This document shows, piece after piece, positions 33,280 through 42,515 of a DNA stretch of 64,000 nucleotides. The position numbers and the translations under genes are program-made. The stretch covers positions 62,001 through 126,000 of the forward strand of contig RZZW01000003.1 in assembly GCA_009929695.1 (NCBI GenBank), in the 5' to 3' direction. The stretch comes from Clostridia bacterium (lineage in GTDB: Bacteria > Bacillota > Clostridia > Oscillospirales > Ruminococcaceae). The first letter of the stretch is position 1, and each line of letters opens with the position of its first letter. The notes beneath the pieces are model-generated. The model saw only the letters and a program-made list of their open reading frames with translations, had not been told where the DNA came from and made no database searches.

Positions 33280-34727
33280 TGAATAACAACAGCATGTATG
33301 AAATTGTCATCGGGCTGGAAGTCCACGCCGAGCTTTGCACAAACACAAAGATTTACTGCGGCTGCAAAAACGAATTTGGCGCAGAGCCGAACACGCTTTG
33401 CTGCCCTGTGTGTATGGGTATGCCAGGCACGCTGCCTGTTTTAAATAAGCAGGTGGTTGACTACGCCATAAAAATGGGTCACGCGTTAAACTGCAAAATA
33501 AACCGCGTGTCTAAAGCCGACCGAAAAAACTATTTTTACCCCGATTTGCCAAAGGCGTATCAGATAAGTCAGTTCGACATTCCGCTTTGCGGCGAGGGTT
33601 ATCTTGACATAGTTGTCGGCGACGAAGAGCGCCGCATCGGCGTGACGCGCATACATATTGAAGAGGACGCGGGCAAGCTTGTTCACGACGAGGAAATCGA
33701 CGGCACGCTTGCGAACTACAACCGCTGTGGCGTACCTCTTATTGAAATGGTATCAGAGCCTGATTTGCGCAGCGCCGAGGAAGCCAAAATTTACATGGAG
33801 ACAATCGCGAACATCCTGCTTTATCTCGGCATTTCCGACGCGAAAATGCAGGAGGGCAGCATACGCGCAGACGTAAACGTATCTGTGCGCCCGCGCGGTC
33901 AAAAAGAATACGGCACGCGCACGGAGATGAAGAACGTAAACAGCTTCAGCGCCGTTTACAGAGCGATTGAGTTTGAAGCAGCGCGTCAGATAGCGCTTAT
34001 TTCAAAGGGCGGCACAGTTGAGCAGGAGACGCGACGCTGGGACGACACAAAGGGCAAGAGCACCGTCATGCGCACAAAAGAGGACGCGCAGGACTACCGC
34101 TATTTCCCCGACCCCGATTTGCTTACTTTTGAAGTTAGCGAAGCGCACGTTAAAGAGCTTTTTGACAGCCTTCCCGAGCTGCCCGTCGCAAAAATGCAGC
34201 GATATATGAACGATTACGGCATTGCCAAAATCGACGCGCAACAGCTTGCCGCGAATAAGGCGAGAGCCGATTTCTTCGACGAGTGCACATCTATAAATAA
34301 GGACACCGCAAAGCTTGTGTCTAACTGGATGATAGGCACAATAACGCGCATTCTCAACGACAAGGGCATAGAGCTTCGGGACACCGCTCTTACGGCGAAA
34401 AACCTCACAAAGATGATCGAGCTTATCCAAAAAGGAACTATATCAAACACCGCCGCAAAGACGGTGCTTGATGAAATTCTTGAAAAGGATATCGACCCTG
34501 AAATTGTCGTAAAGGAAAAAGGTCTTGCACAAGTAAGCGACACAGGCGCACTGGCGGCAGTCGTTGCCGATGTGCTTGCAAACAACGACAAGGCCGTGCA
34601 GGATTACAAGAGCGGCAAAACAAGCGTAGTCGGATTTCTTGTCGGTCAATGCATGAAAGCCAGCAAAGGTCAAGGCAACCCCGCACTTTTGAAAGATTTG
34701 ATTGTAAGCGAGATTGAGAAAAAATAA
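33279..34727 (+). CDS. gatB: Asp-tRNA(Asn)/Glu-tRNA(Gln) amidotransferase subunit B
   Basis: EIVIGLEVHAEL, DRKNYFYPDLPKAYQISQ, C-terminal GatB/Yqey domain. Confidence 0.97.
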   Translation: MNNNSMYEIVIGLEVHAELCTNTKIYCGCKNEFGAEPNTLCCPVCMGMPGTLPVLNKQVVDYAIKMGHALNCKINRVSKADRKNYFYPDLPKAYQISQFDIPLCGEGYLDIVVGDEERRIGVTRIHIEEDAGKLVHDEEIDGTLANYNRCGVPLIEMVSEPDLRSAEEAKIYMETIANILLYLGISDAKMQEGSIRADVNVSVRPRGQKEYGTRTEMKNVNSFSAVYRAIEFEAARQIALISKGGTVEQETRRWDDTKGKSTVMRTKEDAQDYRYFPDPDLLTFEVSEAHVKELFDSLPELPVAKMQRYMNDYGIAKIDAQQLAANKARADFFDECTSINKDTAKLVSNWMIGTITRILNDKGIELRDTALTAKNLTKMIELIQKGTISNTAAKTVLDEILEKDIDPEIVVKEKGLAQVSDTGALAAVVADVLANNDKAVQDYKSGKTSVVGFLVGQCMKASKGQGNPALLKDLIVSEIEKK

Positions 34728-34729
34728 AA

Positions 34730-34812
34730 TGTCATTCTGAGGAGCGAAGCGACGAAGAATCTTAAAGCCTATGGCTGAACGTTAAAGATTCTTCGCTTCG
34801 CTCAGAATGACA
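34730..34812. repeat. Family-A inverted-repeat element, copy A2 (long left arm, short right arm)
   Basis: TGTCATTCTGAGGAGCGAAGCGACGAAGAATCTT ... AAAGATTCTTCGCTTCGCTCAGAATGACA. Confidence 0.9.
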
Positions 34813-34860
34813 AAGGACTGTTGCAGATGTGAAAAACACATATGCAACAGTCCTTTTTTG
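34812..34860 (+). terminator. Intrinsic terminator after gatB
   Basis: AAAGGACTGTTGCAGATGTG-aaaaa-CACATATGCAACAGTCCTTTTTT. Confidence 0.85.
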
Positions 34861-34912
34861 TTCTATCTCGGACAGGCGTTTCATATATCTTAGAAAAAAG
34901 AGGTGAAAACGC

Positions 34913-35776
34913 ATGATTGAAAATGCAAAGGCTTTTTATACGGCGGCGGGGCAGCTGTCGGACAGTGTGGGCGGCGTGCTTTGTAAAATAAGCGAGGAGA
35001 CAGCCGCCGACGTGACGGAAATACGCCTGCGTGCAGACCGCTGTATCACGCTTACAATACTAAACGAGCCTGTAAAGCTTAGTATCTTTACAGATAAAAC
35101 AGACCTAGAAGAGTGCTTTATGGCGCTTTGCGGATACTCTTATCAGCAAGTTGAGCACTGTGTTGCGGACGGCTTTGTTCCGATGAAAAACGGGCACAGA
35201 GCGGGAATTTGCGGTACATATTACAAAACAGACGACGGCGCGGCGCGGATAAAGGACATCACTTCAATAAATATCCGCGTGGCACGCACACAGCTTACAA
35301 AATGCCCCGACGAGTTAAAGCAGGTGCTTTCAGAGGACGGCGGCGTGCTTATATGCGGCGCGCCGGGCTGCGGCAAAACAACGCTTTTACGCGCCGCGTC
35401 AAAATATCTTTCAGACAAAAACAAAAGAGTGAGCGTTGTGGACGAGCGCTTTGAGCTTGCGCCTGTAATGAAAAACGCCTTGCCCGACAACTGCGACGTG
35501 CTCTCAGGCTATCCTAAGCACATCGGCATGCTGCACGCAATACGCACGCTGTCGCCGGATGTGATACTTTGCGACGAGATAGGCGGCATGGAGGACGCGG
35601 GAGCTGTGGCAAAGGCGGCTAACGCGGGCGTTAAAATAGTTGCGTCAATCCACGGCAGCGGCAAAAACGTTTTGAGCCGCCCGCAGACAGCCGCGCTCAT
35701 TGAGACAGGCGCGTTTGACTGCGCTGTGCTCATACGTCCGTTTGGCGCTGTCGACGAGGTGATACGGCTTGATTAA
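34913..35776 (+). CDS. spoIIIAA: Stage III sporulation protein AA (ATPase)
   Basis: GAPGCGKTTLLRAASKYL Walker A, SVVDERFELAPV, GYPKHIGMLHAIRTLSPDVILCDEIGG; first gene of the spoIIIA cluster. Confidence 0.95.
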   Translation: MIENAKAFYTAAGQLSDSVGGVLCKISEETAADVTEIRLRADRCITLTILNEPVKLSIFTDKTDLEECFMALCGYSYQQVEHCVADGFVPMKNGHRAGICGTYYKTDDGAARIKDITSINIRVARTQLTKCPDELKQVLSEDGGVLICGAPGCGKTTLLRAASKYLSDKNKRVSVVDERFELAPVMKNALPDNCDVLSGYPKHIGMLHAIRTLSPDVILCDEIGGMEDAGAVAKAANAGVKIVASIHGSGKNVLSRPQTAALIETGAFDCAVLIRPFGAVDEVIRLD

Positions 35777-36248
35777 GGCTGTCGGCGCTGTGCTAATTAT
35801 TATATGCGGCGCGGCGTTTGGGCTTTCAAAGGCGCTCGCGCTTGAGACGCGAACAGCTTATCTTTACGACATGGCGCAATTCATAAGCTTTTTGCACACG
35901 GATTTATGCTACAAGCAAAGCGAGAGCGCAACGGCGCTTAAAAAGGCTTCATACGGGCTTAAACGTCTGCCGCTTGACCTTTCCACGCTCGACAGCAAAA
36001 GCCTTGCGCGGTGCGTTGAAGCCGCTTATGAAAGGCTTCCGACAGAAGCAAAAAACGAGGTGTTTAAAACGGCGCTTTTGCAGTACGGCACAGGCGAAAC
36101 TCAGGCGCAGAAAAAACATCTTGAATATGCGCAGACGCTTTTGAAAAACGAGGCTGACGCGGCAAATGAAAAGCTTGCGGCCGACAAAAAGCTGTACGGT
36201 GCACTTGGCATTTTTGGCGGCATAGTCGCGGCGATTTTACTTATTTAA
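35769..36248 (+). CDS. spoIIIAB: Stage III sporulation protein AB
   Basis: Size, N-/C-terminal TMs and position. Confidence 0.88.
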   Translation: MIKAVGAVLIIICGAAFGLSKALALETRTAYLYDMAQFISFLHTDLCYKQSESATALKKASYGLKRLPLDLSTLDSKSLARCVEAAYERLPTEAKNEVFKTALLQYGTGETQAQKKHLEYAQTLLKNEADAANEKLAADKKLYGALGIFGGIVAAILLI

Positions 36249-36267
36249 TGCAGGGAGTTAAAAAAGC

Positions 36268-36462
36268 ATGGACATTGATTTTGTTTTTAAAATAGCGGCA
36301 ATAGGTATTATTGTGGCTGTGCTTAACCAGCTTTTGATACGCTCCGGCAGGGAAGAGCAGGCGATGATGACAACGCTTGCGGGGCTTATTGTGGTGCTGA
36401 TGATGATTATAAATCAGATAAGCGTGCTGTTTGACACAATAAAAAGCATCTTCAATTTATAG
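36268..36462 (+). CDS. spoIIIAC: Stage III sporulation protein AC
   Basis: 64 aa, MDIDFVFKIAAIGIIVAVLNQLLIRSGREEQAMMTTLAGLIVVLMMIINQI. Confidence 0.93.
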   Translation: MDIDFVFKIAAIGIIVAVLNQLLIRSGREEQAMMTTLAGLIVVLMMIINQISVLFDTIKSIFNL

Positions 36463-36463
36463 T

Positions 36464-36610
36464 ATGGATATTATAAAAATTTTCGGCTTCATAATAGCCG
36501 CCTGTGCGGTTTTGAGCATCATAAAGCAGTATGCACAGACGTATTATATGGCGGCGGCACTTCCGCTTTTTGCCGCCTTTGCAGACATCATCAGGGAGCT
36601 GCTCGAATGA
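36464..36610 (+). CDS. spoIIIAD: Very short SpoIIIAD-like protein (48 aa)
   Basis: Not in the supplied ORF track; ATG 1 nt after the spoIIIAC stop; MDIIKIFGFIIAACAVLSIIKQYAQTYYMAAALPLFAAFADIIRELLE; ATGA overlap with spoIIIAE; occupies the AD position. Confidence 0.7.
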   Translation: MDIIKIFGFIIAACAVLSIIKQYAQTYYMAAALPLFAAFADIIRELLE

Positions 36611-37683
36611 AAATAATGAAAAAGATGTTTATGCTTTTTGCGTGCCTTGCGCTGTGCTCGTCGCTCGTGTTTTGCAGCGCCGAGCAGCTTGATAATCATA
36701 TACCAAAGGCGTGGAGCGACACTGTAAAGTCCTCGCCCATTACAGTTGACGATTTCAAGAATATTACCTTTGAGGGAATCGCCGATTATCTCATAGGCAT
36801 TGTAATCGACACGGCAAAAGCCCCGCTGCGGCTTTTTGCAAAGCTGTGCGCCGCACTTATAGTCGCGGCTATCGTGCACAGCTTTTACGACAGCGACGGC
36901 GTGGCGCAGCTTTCCGATACAGTCATGACGCTCGCACTTTTTACGCTGTGCTGTGGCTCAATGATGGCGCTTTTGACGGAGTTTTCGCAGGTGATTGAGG
37001 AGAGCCGCGTTTATCTCTCGGCGTTTATCCCTGTTTTTACATCGGTGCTCGTAAGCTGCGGGCAGACTAGCGGCGCGACTGTCTATAACGGCATATTTTT
37101 CGCCGCGTGTATGCTTTTTTCGTCGGCGCTGTGCGGCATAGGCATACCGATTATACGCATTTATCTTGCGCTCAACGCGATAACGTGTTCGGGCGGTATA
37201 ATCGACGCGTCTAGCCTTGTCACAAGCGTTGAAAAATGGATAAAGTGGATACTTACGTTCATCGCCACAGCCTTTGCCGCGCTGTTAGGAATGCAGACGG
37301 CGCTCGCGCAAAGCACCGATAACGTGCTACTTAAAGCGAGCAAATTCATAGTCGGCAGCAGCGTACCTGTTATAGGACGCGCCGTGTCGGACGCAATGAG
37401 CAGTGTGTTTTCGGGCTTAAAGCTTTTAAAAGGGACGATAGGCTTCGCCGCAATAGCCGTCATATGTGCGCTTTTTATTCCTTTAATTATAAAATTCGTC
37501 GTCTACCACATGATATTTTCAATGACGCAGGTTGTCGCGTCGGGCGTCGGCATGGGCAAAACCGCAAAGCTGCTCGACGGCTTTTCAAAATGTATAAGCA
37601 TTTGCATTTCGATGTTGTTTTTATTTTTGCTGATGGTTGTGTCGTCGACTATGGTTATGGTGCTGATTGGAGGGTCTGCTTAG
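36607..37683 (+). CDS. spoIIIAE: Stage III sporulation protein AE
   Basis: Polytopic membrane protein with signal sequence in the AE position; SAFIPVFTSVLVSCGQTSGATVYNG. Confidence 0.93.
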   Translation: MKIMKKMFMLFACLALCSSLVFCSAEQLDNHIPKAWSDTVKSSPITVDDFKNITFEGIADYLIGIVIDTAKAPLRLFAKLCAALIVAAIVHSFYDSDGVAQLSDTVMTLALFTLCCGSMMALLTEFSQVIEESRVYLSAFIPVFTSVLVSCGQTSGATVYNGIFFAACMLFSSALCGIGIPIIRIYLALNAITCSGGIIDASSLVTSVEKWIKWILTFIATAFAALLGMQTALAQSTDNVLLKASKFIVGSSVPVIGRAVSDAMSSVFSGLKLLKGTIGFAAIAVICALFIPLIIKFVVYHMIFSMTQVVASGVGMGKTAKLLDGFSKCISICISMLFLFLLMVVSSTMVMVLIGGSA

Positions 37684-38124
37684 GTGGAAAATATAAAGGC
37701 TTGGGTGCTTTCAATCTGCCTTGCAAGCTTCGCCGCGGGAATTTTACAGTATATTGCACCACAAAATAGCCGTAATTCTGTAATAAAACTTGTGTTAACG
37801 CTATATATTTTAGTAGCTGCTTTTGCGCCGATACAAGCGCTTAAATATCCCGACACCCGCATAGCGCTGCCTGAAGTGCTCCCGCAGGAAAATATCGTCG
37901 ACGCAGAGAGCGTTATTAAAGAGCAAACAAAGGCGAATATCGAATCGCAGCTTTATGAAATATGCGCGTCGGCAGGCTGTCCGCTTGAAAGCGTGGATAT
38001 CTCAATGAAAAATTACGAGGTGATAAGCGTCACAGCGACAGCTCAAAACTCCGAAGGCGCCGAAAACGCAATAAAAGCGCAGCTTGGCGAAAACACAGCC
38101 GTATATGTAAACAGTGGGGAATAG
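37684..38124 (+). CDS. spoIIIAF: Stage III sporulation protein AF
   Basis: Two N-terminal TMs and a soluble domain; position. Confidence 0.88.
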   Translation: MENIKAWVLSICLASFAAGILQYIAPQNSRNSVIKLVLTLYILVAAFAPIQALKYPDTRIALPEVLPQENIVDAESVIKEQTKANIESQLYEICASAGCPLESVDISMKNYEVISVTATAQNSEGAENAIKAQLGENTAVYVNSGE

Positions 38125-38128
38125 CGCA

Positions 38129-38653
38129 GTGGAAATTATAAAAAAGCTTCCGTTTAAAGAAATATTAAAAAAGAAAAACACGCTTTTCATCATAGGGCTT
38201 GCGGGAATACTGCTTATTTTTATGTCCGATTTTTTCGCGAGTGATAAAAAAGCAGTGAAAAGCGAGAGCGATACCGTCAGCAGCGAGGAATATACAAATC
38301 AGCTTGAAGCAAAGCTTATAACGCTGATTGAAAGCGTTGACGGCGCGGGAAAGGCGAAGGTGATGATCACACTTGAGAGCGAAAGCGAGAGCATTTATGC
38401 AAAAAACGAGACGCACGAAACGCAAACAGACGAAGCGTCGTCGAGTGAAAGCTACAAAAGCGAGCATGTGATTATCTCTGCGTCCGGCGGCGATGCGCCG
38501 CTTGTTGAAACAGTGCTTTCGCCCGAAATAAAGGGCGTGGCTGTGGTGTGCGAGGGCGGCGACGATATAAGCGTAACAAAGCGTATCGTCGATTTAACCT
38601 CTGTGGTGCTGGGGCTATCCACAAACCGTATTTGTGTTACTAAAATGATTTAA
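38129..38653 (+). CDS. spoIIIAG: Stage III sporulation protein AG
   Basis: N-terminal TM plus ring-building-motif-type domain (GAGKAKVMITLESE, GVAVVCEGGDDISV); GTG at 38129 more likely than 38114. Confidence 0.9.
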   Translation: MEIIKKLPFKEILKKKNTLFIIGLAGILLIFMSDFFASDKKAVKSESDTVSSEEYTNQLEAKLITLIESVDGAGKAKVMITLESESESIYAKNETHETQTDEASSSESYKSEHVIISASGGDAPLVETVLSPEIKGVAVVCEGGDDISVTKRIVDLTSVVLGLSTNRICVTKMI

Positions 38654-38668
38654 TAACGGAGGCTTGTT

Positions 38669-39259
38669 ATGAAAAACAGACGAAAATTAACCCTGCTCAC
38701 TCTTGTGGTGGCACTTGCCGCGGCGGTGTATCTCAACTGGCAATATGCGCAAAGCGAAACATCTTTTACAACTGACGGTGCAGCCGTGAGCGCAACTGTG
38801 TCTGACCCGCTTGCGGAGGAGACGCAAAACGCCGCCGTCACAGAGCAATTGCCCGACAAAAACTACGGCGACGCACAGCTTGTGAACGCCACGCAGACAA
38901 GCGGAGACAAATATTTTGAACAGGCGCGCTTAACGCGAAGCCAAACTCGCGACGAAGCGCTTGACAAGCTGCAGAAAACGCTGAAAACAGCACAGCTTTC
39001 ATCGGAGGAAAAGGCAAATCTGACGCAGACGCTTTCGCAGACGGTTGACAGCATCACAACCGAGAGCGAAATTGAAAATATCATCATCGCCAAAGGCTTT
39101 ACCGACTGCGTCGTATTTATCGACGGCGAAAAGGTGAGCGTGGCTGTTAAACCCGGCACAAGCGCGCTCGACAGTGCCTCTGTTGCACAAATTCGCGACG
39201 CAGTGCTGTCGAAAACAGATGTTTCTTCAAAAAATATAAACGTTGTGGAGGTAAAGTAG
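38669..39259 (+). CDS. spoIIIAH: SpoIIIAH-like protein
   Basis: KNRRKLTLLTLVVALAAAVYLNW, YFEQARLTRSQTRDEALDKLQ; last gene of the cluster. Confidence 0.92.
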   Translation: MKNRRKLTLLTLVVALAAAVYLNWQYAQSETSFTTDGAAVSATVSDPLAEETQNAAVTEQLPDKNYGDAQLVNATQTSGDKYFEQARLTRSQTRDEALDKLQKTLKTAQLSSEEKANLTQTLSQTVDSITTESEIENIIIAKGFTDCVVFIDGEKVSVAVKPGTSALDSASVAQIRDAVLSKTDVSSKNINVVEVK

Positions 39260-39288
39260 TTGTTATATTTTAATAAAAATGGTATAAT
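39260..39288 (+). promoter_or_regulatory. Putative sigma-A promoter upstream of the Asp23 gene
   Basis: TTGTTA-N17-TATAAT. Confidence 0.55.
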
Positions 39289-39328
39289 AATATAAAATAT
39301 AGCACTAAAACACAAGGAGAAACTTGTT

Positions 39329-39697
39329 ATGGAAGTTAATAACGCAAAAACAGGCGGCAGCTTGCAGATATCTACAGACGCAATCGCGAAAATCGCAAAG
39401 ATGGCAATGCTTGAAATTGACGGCGCAATGGCCGTCGAGTGTGGTCAAACAGGCTTTAAAAAGCTGCTTTTCGGCACTGTTTCATACGCGCCAAACCCAA
39501 TTACGGTAGAGCTTGTCGACGGCATCGCTGAGATAACCGTCAATGTCAAGGTTCGCTACGGCTGCAAAATCCCCGCGCTTGCGGAGAAGGTCCAGCAGAA
39601 CATCAAAAGCTCTATCCAAAACATGACCTGCATCACTGTATCAAAGGTCAATGTTATAGTTGCGGGCGTTGCAGGCGAAAGCGAAGCCGCTCAATAA
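39329..39697 (+). CDS. Asp23/Gls24 family envelope stress response protein
   Basis: ISTDAIAKIAKMAMLEIDG...VDGIAEITVNVKVRYGCKIPALAEKVQQNIKSSIQNMT. Confidence 0.92.
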   Translation: MEVNNAKTGGSLQISTDAIAKIAKMAMLEIDGAMAVECGQTGFKKLLFGTVSYAPNPITVELVDGIAEITVNVKVRYGCKIPALAEKVQQNIKSSIQNMTCITVSKVNVIVAGVAGESEAAQ

Positions 39698-39713
39698 ATT
39701 TTGCGAGGAATAT

Positions 39714-40157
39714 ATGAAAAGAAGATTAGCACGCGAAAACGCAGTGATGGCACTGTACGAGGCGTCGTTTAACGCAACACAAATCGAGGACATCATCGCC
39801 GCCTCGCGCGAGAGCAAGGAAAACGAAATAGACAGTTTTGGCGAAGCGTTAATTGTCAATTTTTACGCGCATTCGTCAGAGGTTGACGACGCGATAAAAT
39901 CAAAGCTTAAGGACTGGACGCTCGACCGTCTGCCGCGCGTTGACGCAGCTATACTGCGCCTCGCCGTGACGGAAATGATTTTCAGCACAGAGGAAGACAT
40001 GGACAGCGTCGTCATAAACGAGGCCGTCGAGATAGCCAAAAAATATTCAGGCGACAGCAATTATCAGTTCATCAACGGCGTGCTTGGCGCGTTGGCGCAT
40101 AAGACCGAGGTTGACGAGACACCGTGCGAAGCAAGCGAAACGCAGGGCGAGAGCTGA
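39714..40157 (+). CDS. nusB: Transcription antitermination factor NusB
   Basis: RRLARENAVMALYE, RLPRVDAAILRLAVTEMIF, VVINEAVEIAKKYSGDSNYQFINGVLGAL; ATG at 39714 after GCGAGGAA. Confidence 0.95.
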   Translation: MKRRLARENAVMALYEASFNATQIEDIIAASRESKENEIDSFGEALIVNFYAHSSEVDDAIKSKLKDWTLDRLPRVDAAILRLAVTEMIFSTEEDMDSVVINEAVEIAKKYSGDSNYQFINGVLGALAHKTEVDETPCEASETQGES

Positions 40158-41098
40158 TGCTTACGCTTGGAATTGATACAAGCAACTACGCAACCTCTTT
40201 GGCGGTGTTTGACACAAAAGCCGAGGAGGTTGTTTGTGCTTGCAAACGCTTTTTGCCTGTCAAAGAGGGTGCGCTTGGCCTGCGCCAAAGCGACGCTGTT
40301 TTTCACCACACAGCCGCTCTGCCCGAAATGCTTGACGAGCTATCGCGAAAATCGGATTTGACACAGATAAAAGCCGTCGGCGTGAGCAAAGCGCCGCGCC
40401 CTGTTGACGGCTCGTATATGCCGTGCTTTCTCACAGGTGTTGCCGCTGCAAAGGCGTTTTCGCTTGCGGGCGGCATACCGCTTATCGAGACGACACATCA
40501 GCAGGGTCACATGGCGGCGGCGCTTTTTGCGGCGGGCGGCAAAAGCTTTTTTGAGCAAAAGACGCTCGTTTTTCATGTCAGCGGCGGCACGACGGATTTG
40601 CTTTTGTGCGAAAACGGCAACGTGCTTGAAACACTTGCCACAAGCACAGATTTATATGCCGGACAAGCTGTAGATCGCGTTGGCGTAAAGCTTGGCTTCA
40701 AATTTCCGGCTGGCGAATATGTATCTGCACTCGCCGAGGAATGTACCGACGAGCCAAAGGCTAAGGCGAGCGTAAAGAACGGCTGTTGCAGCTTGTCGGG
40801 GCTTGAAAACCAGTGCGACGCGCTTATGAAAAGCGGCAGTGAGCCAAAATATGTCGCAAAATTTTGCCTCTACTGCATTGCCGAAACAGCTTTGCGCATG
40901 ATAAAGACAGCGCTTGTGAATTACCCAAAAGCGCCTGTTATATGCGCCGGCGGCGTTATGAGCAGCAGCGTCATAAAAAAATATATGCAAAAACGAATGA
41001 ATGGCATTTTGTTTGTGCCGCCGCAATATGCTAGCGACAACGCTATCGGCACGGCGATACTTGCCGCAAGAGAGGTGGGCGCATGGCAAACGTTATAA
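40157..41098 (+). CDS. TsaD-like (peptidase M22 / ASKHA-fold) paralog
   Basis: LTLGIDTSNYATSLAVFD, HHTAALPEML, HQQGHMAAAL, FHVSGGTTDLLLCE, VICAGGVMSSSVI; ATGA overlap with nusB. Confidence 0.85.
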   Translation: MLTLGIDTSNYATSLAVFDTKAEEVVCACKRFLPVKEGALGLRQSDAVFHHTAALPEMLDELSRKSDLTQIKAVGVSKAPRPVDGSYMPCFLTGVAAAKAFSLAGGIPLIETTHQQGHMAAALFAAGGKSFFEQKTLVFHVSGGTTDLLLCENGNVLETLATSTDLYAGQAVDRVGVKLGFKFPAGEYVSALAEECTDEPKAKASVKNGCCSLSGLENQCDALMKSGSEPKYVAKFCLYCIAETALRMIKTALVNYPKAPVICAGGVMSSSVIKKYMQKRMNGILFVPPQYASDNAIGTAILAAREVGAWQTL

Positions 41099-42300
41099 CT
41101 ATCTCGGCGCTAAACGCGTATGTGAAAACCATCCTAGAGCGCGACCCTGTTCTAACCGACATTGCGCTCAAGGGCGAGATATCAAACTTTACAAACCACT
41201 TTAAAACAGGACATTTTTACTTCACGCTAAAGGACGAAAAATGCAGCGTCAAGGCTGTGATGTTTCGCACCTACGCACAGCAGGTGCCATTTATGCCGCA
41301 AAACGGCATGAGCGTGATTGTCCGCTGCCGCATATCGCTCTTTGAGCGCGACGGCACGTTTCAGGTGTATGTCGAAAATATGTTCCCCGACGGCATTGGC
41401 AGTATGCAGCTTGCGTATGAGCAGCTAAAGGCAAGGCTTGAAGCCGAGGGGCTTTTTGACGTTGAGCACAAGCAAATGCTGCCCTCCGCGCCGAAATGCG
41501 TCGGGCTTGTCACCTCAAAAACAGGCGCGGCGATACAGGATATTATAAATGTCACAAATCGTCGCTGCCCGATGGCACAGTTTTTGCTCGCGCCTGTAAA
41601 TGTGCAGGGTGAGGACGCGGCGGACGGCATTGCAAGAGCAATTGAGCGCCTTGACAAAAGCGGACGCGTAGATGTTATAATCGTCGCGCGAGGCGGCGGG
41701 TCAAAGGAAGATTTGTGGGTGTTCAACAGCGAAAAAATTGCGCGTGCAGCATATAATTGCAAAACGCCAATCGTATCGGCGATAGGCCACGAGATAGATT
41801 TTTGCATTCTTGATTTCGTCGCCGACATGCGCGCGCCCACTCCGTCAGCCGCGGCGGAAATTGTCATGCCCGATATAATGGAAGAAAATAAAAATCTCTA
41901 TAAAAAATATACAAATATTTGCAATACTATGCAAAATGTCATCAAAAGATGTTATAATAAGTGTATATCATATGAAAACTCGCCCTTTATGCGCAAAGCG
42001 GCGCAAAAGCCAACTGCTTATGAAGCAAGGCTTTCTGTGTATGCGAGCAGTATAAAGCGGCAGATGGAGCATATCACCGAAAAGCGCGAGATACGCCTTG
42101 CACACTCTGCGGCGCTCGCGTCGTCGTTAAACCCGCATTCGGTGCTTTCAAGAGGCTACAGCGTCGCCGAGATAAACGGAGCGGTGATTAAAAGCGTGAA
42201 GCAGCTCAAAGGCGGCGACAGCATTTCACTTAATGTCGCGGACGGCAGCGCGCGCTGCACAGTGAATGAAATTACAAACGAAAGGTGCGTCAAATCATGA
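41083..42300 (+). CDS. xseA: Exodeoxyribonuclease VII large subunit
   Basis: ALNAYVKTILERDP, GLVTSKTGAAIQDI, ARGGGSKEDLWVFN. Confidence 0.97.
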   Translation: MANVITISALNAYVKTILERDPVLTDIALKGEISNFTNHFKTGHFYFTLKDEKCSVKAVMFRTYAQQVPFMPQNGMSVIVRCRISLFERDGTFQVYVENMFPDGIGSMQLAYEQLKARLEAEGLFDVEHKQMLPSAPKCVGLVTSKTGAAIQDIINVTNRRCPMAQFLLAPVNVQGEDAADGIARAIERLDKSGRVDVIIVARGGGSKEDLWVFNSEKIARAAYNCKTPIVSAIGHEIDFCILDFVADMRAPTPSAAAEIVMPDIMEENKNLYKKYTNICNTMQNVIKRCYNKCISYENSPFMRKAAQKPTAYEARLSVYASSIKRQMEHITEKREIRLAHSAALASSLNPHSVLSRGYSVAEINGAVIKSVKQLKGGDSISLNVADGSARCTVNEITNERCVKS

Positions 42301-42515
42301 AAAAAACCGTGAGCTTTGAGACTGCCTGCACGCAGCTTGACGCGATACTTGAAGAGATGTCGGACGACGACATAACGCTTGACCGCTCGCTTGAGCTTTA
42401 CGCGACAGCGTCGGAGCTTATTTCTCAAAGCAATAAAATCATAAAAAACGCCAAGCTTAAAATAGAAGAAATAGACGCAAAAACGAATGCAGATTTGCAG
42501 GAGGAGCAGCTATGA
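42297..42515 (+). CDS. xseB: Exodeoxyribonuclease VII small subunit
   Basis: SFETACTQLDAILEEMSDDDITLDRSLELYATASELI; ATGA overlap with xseA. Confidence 0.94.
   Translation: MKKTVSFETACTQLDAILEEMSDDDITLDRSLELYATASELISQSNKIIKNAKLKIEEIDAKTNADLQEEQL

Noticed and set aside
34882-34890. CATATATCT upstream of spoIIIAA as a sigma-E -10 element
   Set aside because: Plausible for a mother-cell operon, but no convincing -35 at the right spacing; not strong enough to list.
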